Shown in pieces: positions 10,965 through 22,779 of a DNA stretch of 64,000 nt. Positions within the stretch are counted from its first letter, which is position 1. Every line of letters begins with the position of its first letter. The position numbers were made by a program, and so were the translations under genes. Under the pieces are notes generated by a model that had not been told where the DNA came from, searched no databases, and saw nothing but the letters and a program-made list of their open reading frames with translations. Source of the stretch: Cinnamomum chago. Taxonomy: Eukaryota > Streptophyta > Magnoliopsida > Laurales > Lauraceae. The stretch lies in contig CP142453.1 of the NCBI GenBank assembly GCA_038049695.1, positions 20,464,001-20,528,000 of the forward strand. Direction: 5' to 3'.

Positions 10965-11420
10965 CTAGACATCTTCCATAATTAAAACCAACATCTTTGG
11001 TTCTTTTTAGGTATTTCAACACCCTGATTATAGCATTTTAGTCATCTTGTCTTATATTTCTCGTGGCATCTATTTCAACTTAGTAATAACATAAGCAATA
11101 TCAAGTCTTGGATACTGCAAATCATCTAATAACATGAGATGCACAAATACACTAACGTGTTCTGATTGCAATAGTCCTTTCACCAGCATTGTTTTCCAAT
11201 CTTACATAAGGATCAAAGGTGTTCTTGTAGACATACTACTACTAGAATCACATCAATTACATGAAAGTTTTTCATGTAAAAAAGAAGAAAAATATTTGAT
11301 TTCATTTACCACTTTCTCATCTGAGTCAAACATCAACATATCATCTATATGTAGGTCAACCACAAGTGATTTTGAACAAGTTTCCAGTTGCCTTTGCCAA
11401 AGGAGCTAGGTTTCATATCC

Positions 11421-13820
11421 TTCTTCACCCAACTAAAGTTTAGAAATTAGATTGAACCAAAGGGTAGGAACATGTCTCACATCTCTAAAACTTAATGTGC
11501 ATCCTACATTTGTTCTCATCATGCACACACACCTACTCACAATCCTAAATGAATGTTATTATCCAACTTCAAAACATAGAAAATCTCCCAATCTGGTATG
11601 ATTCAAAGAAATCCTTCCCAGAAGTAGGATGGTTAGAAACCCCCATCTCAACAACACCCTCAATAAGTTGGGCACTATCCTTAGATTCTTCATTTCTCTG
11701 TCCTTTACCTCCTTATTTTCCCTTTTAAGGTTGCAATATTTTCTCTTCATGTGATCATCCTTTTTTTCCCTAATAACCAAGAAAGCACTCAAATCTCACT
11801 TCTCATTTTATCTTCAAGCTTTTCCTTGATTTCTCCTGATCATGCAGTAACTCTTTTTCCCCTTTTCTTGTTGATCAATGCTTTTGAGTAAGATAAATCT
11901 GCAGATTTTCTTTGTGTTTCTTTGTTAATTAGTAGGCTACTTCTAACTTAAATCATGTTAACCACACCATTCAAGAAGGAATTACTTAGAGGTGTCACCG
12001 ATATTTCTCAATTGTGAAATAAAGAGGTATGGAGTAAAATAGCTTGTAGCTCATCATCTAACACCAACTTCATAAAAACTACCTAAATAACAATTCTATA
12101 CATGATAGAGAATATTCTAAGAAGGTTGGATATGATATCACAAGGATGAGTTTATGTTAGATTAGTAATGGGTGATATTAGCGTTTGTGATGTGATTAGG
12201 CTATTTTAGGATTTAAATAGTTTGCTAGTTATTTTGTGATTAGGTTAGATTAGAATTATGATGTACGTGATTAAGAAATCTGTATTATAATCTATAAATT
12301 TGTATGTGCATCTATCCAAGTTCTCAGTAATTGATCCCCCTTTTTAAATTTCAATATCCTCCATTTTGACCTTTCAACTCATCTGATTTGAGCCCTAATT
12401 AGGTCAACAATTCCATTTGTGGTGCTTGCCTCCATATCTATTTAAACACAAAATCAAATCTCAAGCTTTCAAACCTGAAACCTATGAGCTAGGACCCCAA
12501 CATATTTTCCTAAACCTTGTTCTCATACCAGTACTGATCACTTTTTAGGAAGCAAAGCCTTACCATGTATGTATAAATTAAATGGAAAAAACAAAAGCCC
12601 TAAAGTAGGTATCCATATGAATCAAGAAAATAACAAATCAAAATCAAATCAAACCAAGATATAAAACCACATTATCAGATTCATGTGGAAAAACCTGTCA
12701 ATGAGAACCTGAGCCAAATCTGCCAAAAAAAAAAGTCTTCATAAAATTAAGAGAGTACAATGCTCTTCTTCTCATGTTTATGCTTAGAACTTAAAGTGTT
12801 TATCTGTTTGTTTTCTATTCAAGACCTACTTTCTCACTAGGTTCAACAAAAATCACAACCATAACAAAAGAGTGAAGGATCCTTAGATTTTAACTCCAAA
12901 GGAAACCCTTTTTTCTCATCTTTTTCTCCACTTAGACAAGAACTCTTGAAAAAAAAAAAACCCCTCAAAACTGACTTCTTTTCTTTTGGGTTTTCTTCTT
13001 TTTCCTCTATAACATAAGAGGGGCACTTCTGATGGAGCGAGAACCCATGGCACTCACTGACTCACAGCCCTGAATTTACTCTCTGACATGTAGGTCTGAC
13101 TGTACCATAAGCCGGAGCCAAACAAAAGACATGCCCACTTATTTTCCCAATCTTTTAAATACACACTAAAGGAGGACTACAAACAAAGGAGGATGGGACT
13201 GATTCTAGCTAGTGACTGGGTACTTAGAAAAGAGGGCAAACATTTTGATTCATAGTATAGCTAGAATATTCGGTGTCCTTGTATAATTAGTCAGGTATTA
13301 AATTAGAGCATGGGAGCAATTGAAAACTGAGTTTAAATTCAAGGAAGGACTGTGAAAAGCTGGAAAGAGAGATTCTTGTTGTGTTCTCCATATCCCTTGT
13401 GGGTTTCTACACACTTGTAAGAAGATCTCAAGAGCGAGATTCTTCTTGTGTTCTCTATCTCGCAAGTGGGACTTATATGACTCTGATGTGTAGTAAATGA
13501 AAAAATGACAAATCCTTGTCAGACCTCGATTCCACGGTTCTTGGAGCTATATCCCTTGTTTCTCAATCACATTCATAATTTGATATACAATTTTATTTTA
13601 AATCAATTATACATTTACATATCATATAGAGAGAGAAACAAATATATCTACTTACACAAAACCCACAACTCACTAAACCCAAGTACCTAAAACAAAAATA
13701 AAACACTGATTTGGACAGGTCCAACAAAGGCAAATCTCAATGTTTCTTTCTTTTCTTACCTTATTTTGGATGAAACACCTTGAATGACTTGAGAGTGAAA
13801 ATCCATAGTGTGATAAACAA
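11421..13820. other. Intergenic and decayed retroelement sequence
   Basis: 11421-11900 is upstream pol-like sequence on the minus strand too decayed to assign. 12120-12300 resembles LTR sequence seen at 3991-4334 in the other orientation. 12300-13820 is AT-rich with short A runs and no recognisable gene. Confidence 0.45.
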
Positions 13821-13823
13821 AGA

Positions 13824-13930
13824 TGTCTTATGTCTGCATTTAGCACCTGCACCTGCTCCTTCCACTGTTTTCAAGAAGAACAAGAAAAGCTGCTATGGTG
13901 CAGGTGCAGGTGCAAATGCAGATATAAGCT
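13824..13930 (-). ncRNA. MIR530: MIR530 precursor hairpin
   Basis: On the minus strand, 13920 down to 13902 reads TGCATTTGCACCTGCACCT, which matches the plant miR530-5p sequence as I recall it. It forms the 5' arm of a hairpin. The 3' arm (13833-13856) is complementary except for one extra base that makes a single bulge. The lower stem continues with near-perfect pairing (about 13825-13832 with 13923-13930), and the loop is about 43 nt. Mature and star positions fit normal plant precursor geometry. In other plants miR530 represses targets including a PLUS3-domain gene. A TATA box and G-box sit upstream on the same strand. A miRBase search and small-RNA reads would be decisive. Confidence 0.87.
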
Positions 13931-13956
13931 CCACCTCAGAGCATCAAACGCACAAA

Positions 13957-13960
<4 letters not shown>

Positions 13961-13998
<38 letters not shown>

Positions 13999-14135
13999 TG
14001 TTTAGTTTTCAGGAAGAAGGAAGTAATGGAGGGAAGAAGCACAAGATTATGTCTTTTATAGAGGTCAGTGGTTACAAGTTGAGAATCGAATGTGAGGAGG
14101 ACACGGAACAAGAGACGGAGAGAGAGAGAGAAAGA
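13961..14135 (+). repeat. (GA)n microsatellites in the MIR530 leader/promoter
   Basis: A pure GA run lies at 13961-13996 and a shorter one at about 14118-14132. On the MIR530 strand they read CT, one in the predicted leader and one just upstream of the TATA box. The long Arg/Glu open frames here are a by-product of the repeat. Confidence 0.9.
14054..14060 (-). promoter_or_regulatory. TATA box of the MIR530 gene
   Basis: The minus strand reads CTCTATAAAAGACA here, a strong TATA match. A start site some 30 nt downstream (about 14025) would put the miR530 hairpin about 100 nt into the transcript. The 5' leader would cross the (CT)n tract at 13961-13996. Confidence 0.6.
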
Positions 14136-14174
14136 GTCGCTTTCTTATCTGTTGTGGCGCGTGGTGAAGGCCCA

Positions 14175-14191
14175 TACGTCAGGGCCACGTG
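14175..14191 (-). promoter_or_regulatory. G-box and TGACGTA motif upstream of MIR530
   Basis: CACGTG at 14186-14191 and TGACGTA (minus strand, 14181-14175) lie 115-135 bp upstream of the MIR530 TATA box. These are bZIP/bHLH-type sites. TGGGCC-like motifs lie nearby. The position fits a proximal promoter, but the motifs are short and regulation is inferred. Confidence 0.45.
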
Positions 14192-14269
14192 ACACAAATG
14201 AGGAGCCACGAGGGGCTTGATGAGGTGGCCCAGTGGAGTCCTGACACGTCTTACATAGTCACTTGCCAT

Positions 14270-14621
14270 GATGGTGTGGCGCGTGGGCTGAATAATCTGG
14301 TAAGATTAGTGGATTGATTATTAATTCTCCCAAAAGAACTTTCCATTTTTCTTCTTATAATAATATTAGGTGGTAGGGCCTAGGGCCTGTTTGTTCAGCA
14401 AAAGCGAAAGGAGTAACTAAAAGGAGGTTAAAACTTATTAACTTTTTCACTTTAGCATTGTTTATATGAAAAAAAAAAAAAAAAAACCCTAGAGTGAAAA
14501 GTAAACATTTGATACATTTTTACTTCATTCATATGTTGGTCCTTTTACTCCTCCTTTGACCTGTTTTTTATTTACTAAAAACCAAGTATGGCAACTTGGG
14601 GAGAAGTACGCTTTTTTATAA

Positions 14622-14653
<32 letters not shown>

Positions 14654-14990
14654 CTTTACTTTTTTCATGACATGGCGTCTATGTGAAAAAATAAATTTTT
14701 TAATGCCATGCATTTTTAACTCATTCATAGTTTGATTCCTACTTTATTTTTACACATCCACATATCGAATAAGGAGAAATCTTATGCTGGCCTTGCATAG
14801 TATATTTTCTACACATGTATCGACACAGTAGTTTATGATATTATGTTTCGGATGAAATTTAAGTGGGTGCAAGTGGTGGTACCATATAGGTTAAATCAGT
14901 AGGGAGTTGTTTTTAGCACTATAGTCTATACTAGCATGATATCATTTCTCATAACTAAAATAGTAAAAGTGGGTCATAAATCCAGTAAAA
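14270..14990. other. Intergenic, T-rich
   Basis: Upstream of the MIR530 promoter. It contains poly-A at about 14468-14487 and a T run at about 14625-14654. No gene recognised. Confidence 0.5.
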
Positions 14991-15303
14991 GATGAAGCTC
15001 TAATACATTTTAAGTTTCAGACTAATGACCCATCCCTTATCAGTGGTTCTACAAACTTATCAACTTAACCAATGCAAATAAGTTTTGACCCTGTTTTAAA
15101 ACCATGGACTCTTTGGTTACCACATGCGCTAATAGAGTGAAGCTACGCTCACTATGATATTAGTATATCCTAAATTGTTTCTTTAGATAGCTCTAATCAT
15201 TGGCATTTAGTGTGCATAAATACAAGACATGGTATCTTTCTGTTTAATTAAAGTTAGCAAAACCCTAACCATTTGAACGCGGAGGTAGGTACAATTTTTT
15301 TTA
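14991..15303 (+). repeat. 313-bp direct duplication, left copy
   Basis: Nearly identical to 15757-16074, beginning GATGAAGCTCYAATACATTT and ending GGTAGGTACAATTTTTTT. The copies have no TG/CA ends, primer-binding site or purine tract, so they are not obvious LTRs. Origin unknown. Confidence 0.85.
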
Positions 15304-15756
15304 GGGGGATTCGGTGACGGGTTCTTAAACATTTCACTTTATTGCCTTAGGTTCACAATCTTTTCTTATAGTGTAATAGGTCATTTTCCAAATTTGAAAA
15401 CCTAAAATGTCTAATTTACCCTTTCTTCAAATCATATTACATGATTAGTGGGATAAGCCATTAATAATGGTCAACTACCATTAAATTAGTCATGATTAAT
15501 AAAATTCCACTAATGAGATTTTCAAATCAATTTGAAAAAAAACACAAATAAGTTTAAAATTTTCCAATAAATTTCTAAAAATGAAATAAATTTAAAAAAC
15601 ACAAATAAATTTTAAAAGAAAGCAAATAAATTTCAAAAACGAAATAAATCTCAAAAAACACAATAAATTTCAAAAGAACGCAAATAAATTTAAAAAGACA
15701 CAAATAAATTTAAAAAAATATAAATAAATTTCAAAAAATGAAAATAAATTTCAAAT
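15304..15756 (+). repeat. Spacer with AAATAAATTTCAAAA minisatellite
   Basis: From about 15530 to 15755 a degenerate unit of roughly 20-24 bp around CAAATAAATTTCAAAA is repeated about ten times. The first 200 bp of the spacer are ordinary AT-rich sequence. Confidence 0.7.
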
Positions 15757-16074
15757 GATGAAGCTCCAATACATTTTAAGTTTCAGACTAATGACCCATC
15801 CCTTATCAGTGGTTCTGCAAACTTATCAACTTAACTAATGCAAATAAGTTTTGGCCCTGTTTTAAAACCATGGTCTCTTTTGTTACCGCATGCGCTAATA
15901 GAGAGTGAAGCTACTCTCACTCTGATATTAGTATATCCTAAATTGTATCTTTAGATAGCTCTAATCATGGGCATTTAGTGTGCATAAATACAAGACATGG
16001 TATATATCTTTCTGTTTAATTGAAGTTAGCAAAACCCTAACCATTTGAACGCGGATGTAGGTACAATTTTTTTA
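15757..16074 (+). repeat. 313-bp direct duplication, right copy
   Basis: Second copy of the 14991-15303 sequence with few substitutions and a small insertion (TATATC near 16003). Confidence 0.85.
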
Positions 16075-17298
16075 AACCCCGCCTTTAAATTCTAAAAATT
16101 TAATATATATATATATATATTTTTATTACATTTGACCCTTCCTCCAATACTTCTTCTACAAGAAGCCCCCACAAGTTGAATTTCCTAGGTCGACCCTTGC
16201 ATTTGATTAATTTTCAACTATTGAGTTTCGGCCATTCGTTATTATCTTATTAATGATCTCTCTGATGCATATTCTCTACTTGTATAATAGTGATTATGAG
16301 AAAGCTGGGGCATCAAGGGTAGTGCGGGGGGGGGGGGGGGGTGGTTGCGGGGGGGTGGTGGGGTGTGTGTTAAGGAAGGCCAGTTGGCTTGCTCAAATTT
16401 GAGTGTCTCAAGTGCCTTTAAGGAGGGGATTGAAACTATATAGTGGGGCTCACCTTTCAAAATCTGAACTGTTCACATCAAGGCACTTTCCTTTAATGGG
16501 TAATCCCCAAATCTCACTCTAATAGCAATTGGATTCACTGAAAGATAATGCATGTGACATTGTTATTCTAATGGTGGCAACAACTCTTACTGGACCAAAA
16601 TTTAGGGAGAACTTGCTACTGGGGAGGGTGTTTGAGGGGCTCGGATATTTTATAGGTAAGCCCTACTAAAGAGTTTCACACTCCACACAGGACACAGAGG
16701 AAGACACTGAAAGGATGTGTACTCTTAACTTTGCATTAGCATATCAATCACACCTATTCACCTCATCATGAATGACTTTCAATTTCCCTCTCCCCCTCAA
16801 TCATCCCTGGCTATTGCAACATTGTTACCCATCAAACAATAACAACTAACCAATAAGGATCTTCATTAATTAAATACTAGCACAATAATACGTGCTAAGC
16901 ACGAGCATGCCTTCATGCAATATTCATAATATATATATATATATATAATTTTTTGTATAAATTAAAAACTTGGCTCAAGATAGAGTAACATAGGAATGAG
17001 ATACTGAGCTTTTGACTCACATGGGGTTATGTAAAATGAAGCAATCTAATATAAAAGTAGTCTTTCCAATATCCATGGTATAAACTGATTTGTACATTTT
17101 GGTGTAGAGTCAACGTTCAACACTCAATCCAGTGAAAAAGCTAAGATGGAAGAGGTTATGTGGGAATGAGATAAAGATAAGAAGAGAGTTGCATAGGTCG
17201 TTACATGAGATAAAGCCAATGAAAGTGGATAGGTGGGAGATGACGTGCAATATTTGAGCAAAATAGGAATAATGGTAGTTTCAAAATCAAAACTACCA
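16075..17298. other. Intergenic with simple repeats
   Basis: (TA)n at about 16105-16120 and 16930-16947, and a run of about 16 G followed by G-rich sequence at 16325-16365. No gene recognised. Confidence 0.55.
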
Positions 17299-17306
17299 GC
17301 TAAAAT

Positions 17307-17691
17307 TAGGTTGTAATGGGGACGGTTCCGATCCGGGTCCATGGTGGACCCGGAATTGGAACCGTTAAGGAGAAGGTGAAACCGATCATGACCCGGAACC
17401 GTTTTAGAACCGATTTCTTGGCTCTAGAATTGAAACCATAACTATATATGAGACGAGTCTGGATCGGGGTCTTGGTCTAGGTAGAAAATGATATTAAAAA
17501 AATATGGTTTTTAAGAGAGATTTTCGAAAATTGAGGTAATATGTTGGGTTTTGGGTCCACGGGTCCGAACTAAGGAGGAATCGGATCCGGACCCATTTAC
17601 TTCTCGGGGCCTAAATAAGGACGCAGACCCAGTTTTTGGCAGATCGGAACCTCCGGGTAATCGGAGCATTGATGACCCATTTACATCCATT
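17307..17691 (+). mobile_element. hAT-like MITE (TAGGGATGTAAA family), copy 1
   Basis: Ends TAGGTTGTAATGG and CCCATTTACATCCATT are imperfect inverted repeats, flanked by the perfect 8-bp duplication GCTAAAAT (17299-17306, 17692-17699). The inside has many GGTCC/GGACC and CGGAACCG motifs. Same family as 26722-27074 and 44656-45113. Confidence 0.82.
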
Positions 17692-17699
17692 GCTAAAAT

Positions 17700-19289
17700 G
17701 CTATAGAAAAAAAACCTTCCGGCTTAATATATATTATAATTGGTGGATTAGTTTACACGTGATCAATCAAACATAAGTTCTCCTTTGATGGGAGCGAGAT
17801 AAAATTCTTATCGCTAAACCAAGGAGAATAGTAGTATTTTGATGCTTTGGATTCATTATAGTGAGCTTTAGTATTTTCATATTTTCATTGCCTCACGAAG
17901 TCTGGAAAAGTTATATCTTGGAAAATGTTGGAGTGCTTTCAAATTCAAGGTTTATCTTTGGATATTTCGAAAATTCGGCAAAAAGATTAATTTTAAATAA
18001 TTAATAGTAAATCAATATTACATGTAATATATTTACGGTCGATATCACTTGTCCCTTCCACAGGAAAATCGTGCTCCTCCACTGTGGGTCATCATGAAAA
18101 GTAGAAAAATAAAATGTATTAAATACAAAAGGATTTATTAATTAACCATCAATCAAAAGTACCATAAATATTATTAAATATTGCGAGATATTTGAATTAA
18201 GGAACTTGGGAGCCATTCATTATTTTCATAAATAACGTACCTAACTTGATCATTACTGTTGATGTTTCAATTATTTGATGGTAATTGATGGTGCAAATAG
18301 ACTACAAATAAGTGAATATATTGCTAACAGGGGTTGGTAATAATAGCACTTCAGTAGGATTATTTATCAAAGCATACTTCTTATAAAAATCTGGGAATAA
18401 TATACCCTCTAATCAAATTGTTTCTAATGGTAAAGTGATTTGATTTGACAAGAATTTTATCGCTCTAATGTCAAAGACGAGATTCCTCATGCTGACATGA
18501 CAATAGGTGGAGAGTCTACCAGGCCGGTAAAATTCGGTACGGCCATGACTTTAAAACCTCAACAACTCACATTGAAAGGCCCCCCACGCCAACCCCACCC
18601 AAAAGTCTAAGCCAAACTTTAGATCCAAATTTTATAGCACATTCATGTGCATCAGTACCTCACTGGAGTGAGCGTCACTTACATGATTCTATGTTTTTCA
18701 CCTGAATAGTTTTTTTCTGTTCATGATTATATATTATTATTATTTTTTTAACATATAAATATTTCTAATTATATAAGTGTCTCTCACCCTATAATGATGG
18801 ATGAAAGTATATGAATATTCTCCAACTTTATATAAGTCCCTATTTAGATTGATTATGTGTAAAATATGTGATTTCACTCTTTTGGATGCGAGTATTTCTT
18901 TCAAATGTTTAACTTATAGTAAGTGTAACGGTGGGCTAGAGTGTTTTCTATTAGAATGAAATCCGTACTTATTAGGGTTCATTTCTTTATCAGAATTCCA
19001 AAAATTCATGTTTGGAAGAATTTCGAATTCTTCAAAAATTGTCCCTTTAGGTGGAATTTCAAATCCCTCATTTTTACGGAGGATTTAAAATTCAAACAAA
19101 TGATATAAAGAGTGAAATTTTAAGAATTCCAAAAAGTCTTTGGGTGGTTGGAATTTGAAATAAGCAACACAACATTTCAAATACCAAGAGACCAGATGTC
19201 ACATCATGTACAAAAAAACCTCAAGCATTTAAATTCTAGTCATAAATTCCAATAAAAAAACAGGCTTGTAGGGTTTAGCCGAATAGAAA
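17700..19289. other. Intergenic, nothing recognised
   Basis: AT-rich sequence without open frames that resemble known proteins. 18900-19270 has several GAATTYC-type short inverted motifs that may be MITE debris, but I could not fix ends. Confidence 0.45.
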
Positions 19290-19294
19290 CGAAC

Positions 19295-19480
19295 GTGCTT
19301 TTGTCCTCTTAATAGATCTTTGTTGTGTTGCGTGTGGCTTTGGAGAGGAAGATGTAGACCACTTCTTTTTCCAGTCTCAGGTTGTTCAACCCTTAATGTC
19401 TTTTCTTCTTGGGTCCATTCTCAAACCTTTGGAGAACTCATCTTTCACTAATAATTTTGGAGTTTTAATTCCATCTATCA
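19295..19480 (+). pseudogene. LINE fragment with zf-RVT zinc-binding motif
   Basis: The plus strand at about 19325-19400 encodes CVACGFGEEDVDHFFF, like the CxxC...E..DHLFxxC zinc-binding motif (zf-RVT) found after the reverse transcriptase in plant L1-type LINEs. The final Cys is replaced by Ser. Nothing else of the element is intact. Confidence 0.6.
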
Positions 19481-19989
19481 GTAAGAAGGGGGCCCACCAT
19501 GATTCCACTCCCCCCATTCTCAGGAGTGAGTCCCTCTGACGTCCAAGACTCTACGCCTCAGTTGAGTCCAAATAAAACTTGAGACTATCACCGATGTTGT
19601 AGGGAAATTTTGACTTGAAGGAATGAAACTCTATAGTAGGTGAACATACGGTTGAAAATTCAAGGCCCTCAAAATAAATACTTGATTGTTTGATTAAAAA
19701 TATAATTAACACAATCTTATTCATATTCACTAGTCACATTTTTATGGAACCCTCAAATTTATGGTGGGATCAACTCTTATAATTGGAAAATCTGATGATC
19801 ACTCGTACATTACATTAGAAGGCTGTTTATTTGGAACTACTTCATCTTTGGGTTTTTTTGAAGGCAAGAGAGGATCTGCTGCACTCGACAAGAAGATATT
19901 AATCTGTACAAATGGCAGAAGACTGCAACTACCAGAGGCCGAAGAGTTTGAATGGCGTAGAGCAACCCAAAGGCCTAGCTCCATCACCC

Positions 19990-19990
19990 C

Positions 19991-20046
<56 letters not shown>

Positions 20047-20165
20047 AAGGTAGCTTTCAACTTCAACTCTCACGCAAGTCCAGTGTCTTTCTCTCTTTCT
20101 CTCTCACTCACACAGACACAAAGGTAGCTTTCAACTTCAGCTCTCACGCAAGTCCAGTGTCTTTA
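19990..20165 (+). repeat. (TC)n/(AC)n microsatellite with 44-bp duplication
   Basis: A TC run (19994-20029) passes into AC (20030-20046). Two copies of a 44-bp unit (AAAGGTAGCTTTCAACTTCA...) at about 20047-20090 and 20119-20163 are separated by a second TC/CA tract. The open frames here are repeat-driven. Confidence 0.8.
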
Positions 20166-20620
20166 AAATGCTGGTTGTAAGGTACGTACGCCACGGCTCT
20201 ATTTTCATTTGAGGATTAAATGCATGGCTGTCTGTCTCCTTTCAAACGGTCCTGAGGCACCACCATCCCACAATTTATGGCCTGCCATTATCAAATCTTC
20301 TCTGAGGCCAAGGATCCTTGGTGTTCATGTAGTCGAACAAAAGACACGTTTGTTGTGTGTGTCGAGCGGCTTGTCAGCTTCTCATTCAACCCTTGAAATA
20401 TCACCACCAAACTTTAACTTTAACTTTAACTTGTCAACTTTAATTTGATTCCAATGCTATCCATATATTTCCAAAACAAAACATAGCCAAATTTAGAATA
20501 AATCTTCAGTTGGCTATATTTAGATGGGGAAGTGGGGCTCACCTTGGGGAGTACCAAGGTTTTGTTCACCTCTTTACGAGAATGTATGAAAGGAGTAGGT
20601 TCCTGTTTTAACCAAACAGG
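20166..20620. other. Intergenic, nothing recognised
   Basis: Ordinary sequence with a short (AACTTT)n run near 20410-20440. No gene recognised. Confidence 0.45.
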
Positions 20621-20780
20621 AAAATACTATTTTCGGCCTATCCCCGAATGCCATCTGTATGCAATACCATCTTTGTCTTTTTCATTCCAAAAAAGCAATT
20701 AAGAGTGTACAATTAGGGGGCATCATATTTTGTATAGGTAGTGCTCGGGGATAGACCGAAATCATATTTTCTGATTTCTA
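20621..20780. mobile_element. Small foldback MITE
   Basis: Inverted ends: left AAAATACTATTTTCGGCCTA continuing into TCCCCGA, right TCGGGGATAGACCGAAATCA continuing into TATTTT. They pair over about 27 bp with three mismatches. The roughly 160-bp element has no coding capacity. Target duplication not resolved. Confidence 0.6.
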
Positions 20781-22287
20781 CGTAAGAGATACAAAATCGG
20801 TATAATCTACTTAATGACCTCAAAGTTTTATTAGTTATTTAGGCAACTGATGAAATTAGTGAACAAATCATTCTTTTGTTTTTTCATTCTCACAATTGTT
20901 TTCTTTGTGATAGGCCTTTTTTTTCCTTCTTCTCTATATCCAGGATGCCTTATCCACCTAGAGATCGATCCATGAATGGAGATGTGAGATGAGATGCCTC
21001 TTTGTTTCTCCTTAAGTGGGACTTTTATTTCAAGGATGTTAACTAACTTCCTAATTAATAAGAATATTGTGATCAATCCTCATCCAATAGGTTCATAGGG
21101 CTCACCATGTGCTTTTATGTGGGTGAAGACCTGGTCATCAATCTAGGCGGATATAAAGCTTAATCTAAAAAAATACGAAGGTGTGCTTTAATACCACTTT
21201 GTATAATTATAAAGGTGTGGAGAGTGTGTGTGCGAGTATATGTGGGGTTGTACGGCTGTAAGAGCACCTGCTCTAAATCAAATAAACGAAACACTTATAT
21301 ATAAACCAAACCATAAGATAACAAGAGATGTTTCTACAGCAACAGTTGGACAATCTCTTAGACCTTTACTCTTGCCATAAACACTTTCTTCACACATTCA
21401 ACAAAACAACTACAACACACCCTTATATCGACCGACATGGCTTTATATATAATAAGACAACAATAAAGGGAAATTCTAAAAAAATGCCCCACTTTAAAAA
21501 CGCTCATTTTTTGTGCCCCTCTTTTTGGTCATAGGGCCTATGTTGTGTCAATCAAGTCTTTTCATACATACTATTCCATAATGAATAGTCACAAGTCCAA
21601 ATTTGACACTCATCCAACTTTTCCTTACTGATGGATTGAAATCATAATAAAATGATGCTTCTAAATCAGGAAATTTTAGTGTCATGTATCAAAATGTTAG
21701 GATGATCTTATGAACTCAAGATTTTGCAGGTAAGTAGGCCTTATATGGATCTATCTATCCAATGGACTTTCATGATCATCCCAATGAGCCAAATTAGGAA
21801 AGGCAATTTTTTCTAAAAAACACCTGGGCGTTGTGTAGTGCTCCCCAACAATAAAATCACATGATGATGTTTAACATTCTTAGATGACCTTTGACGTGTA
21901 GACTTTCCAAAATGACTTTTGGTTTCTCCAAAAGCTTTCCTAATTTTCTCATTAGAAAATTAGAAGTAATAATTCCAACACTTAATTGGTCTCCCTCCAA
22001 ATAACACGGACCCACTTAGGTCAGACCCGACCTATTATAAGTTTGCGACTTGCGATATCAAACAAGTCCACGACATATACACGTTGGGTTGATACTTCAT
22101 CATTTCTTGTTTTGAAATATTATAATCTAAAATTAAATTATATATTTTCTCTTGAATGTAAGAGGATTTGAACCCATAACACCTCAGTGCAAATATTTGA
22201 GATATCCTCTGCCCACTACACTATGTAGGGTATGTGCATGCATCATGCCCATTAAAAAAATATGAAGTAATTATAAATGGAGTATGG
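20781..22287. other. Intergenic, nothing recognised
   Basis: AT-rich sequence with no convincing gene, RNA or paired repeat. Confidence 0.45.
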
Positions 22288-22471
22288 TTTTTTTTTTTTT
22301 TTTTTTTTTTTGTTTTTTTTCCCAGAGGGCTCCCAACCTTCTGTTGGACTAATCCCTCCGGGCCCAAAGGGAGGCCGGGTAAACTCCCCTATAGCCCCAG
22401 TGTGGTAGTGCAGTTTCAAACCTACAACTTTTGGGTGCAAACCATGTTCTTAGGCCAACTAAACTACCCCT
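22288..22471 (-). mobile_element. tRNA-derived SINE, copy 2
   Basis: Same family as 2134-2322. The plus-strand T run (22288-22318) is the poly-A tail of the minus-strand element, and the tRNA-like head with TAGTTTAGTTGGCC lies at the right end. Body and B-box-like GGTTTGAAACT are conserved. Confidence 0.8.
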
Positions 22472-22779
22472 TAATAAGATTGTAAATGAATGAAGTAGGT
22501 TTGGACATGGTGGATTGATCAAAATTCAAACCTGTCTCAAACCCCAAAAAACCCACAACCAAACCAATCCCCAGTTGGAGCAGGTTGGTCACCCATTTAT
22601 GATTTAACCCGATTTTTTAAAACCATCAATCAAGTTTTGGTCAATGGGTGCTGCACTGCAGGAATACTCGAACCTCATAGGAGTATAGCGTGAGGTGTAG
22701 CAATGACTTAGTTCTCCTGACCTCATTTCATTCCTAAAAAATAAGGATTGTCATTAGTCTGTCGCTAAAGGCGTAAAAA
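22472..22779. other. Intergenic, nothing recognised
   Basis: Short stretch between a SINE and a LINE remnant. Confidence 0.4.

Larger units (their letters stand above)
10370..11420 (-). pseudogene. Ty1/copia pol remnant (reverse transcriptase to RNase H)
   Basis: Minus-strand translation with frame breaks gives SLVVDLHIDDMLMF at about 11330-11370, the YVDD catalytic region of copia reverse transcriptase (HIDD here). Next come LDIAYVITKL, IPKKNQRCWF, ERYSDADLIF (RNase H YSDAD box), SAKELEFISLA and THLRLNIVEQLLCGW, in the standard copia order. Many stops and shifts make it dead. Two coding segments are locally triplicated (10435-10599 and 10852-10964). Confidence 0.82.

Noticed and set aside
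13780..14192. Open frames with long Arg/Glu runs
   Set aside because: Generated by (GA)n microsatellites; the region is the MIR530 locus on the other strand.
14991..16074. Small LTR retrotransposon
   Set aside because: The paired repeats lack TG/CA ends, primer-binding site, purine tract and flanking duplication.
16320..16365. G-run as possible regulatory G-quadruplex
   Set aside because: Simple homopolymer of uncertain length, far from any gene.
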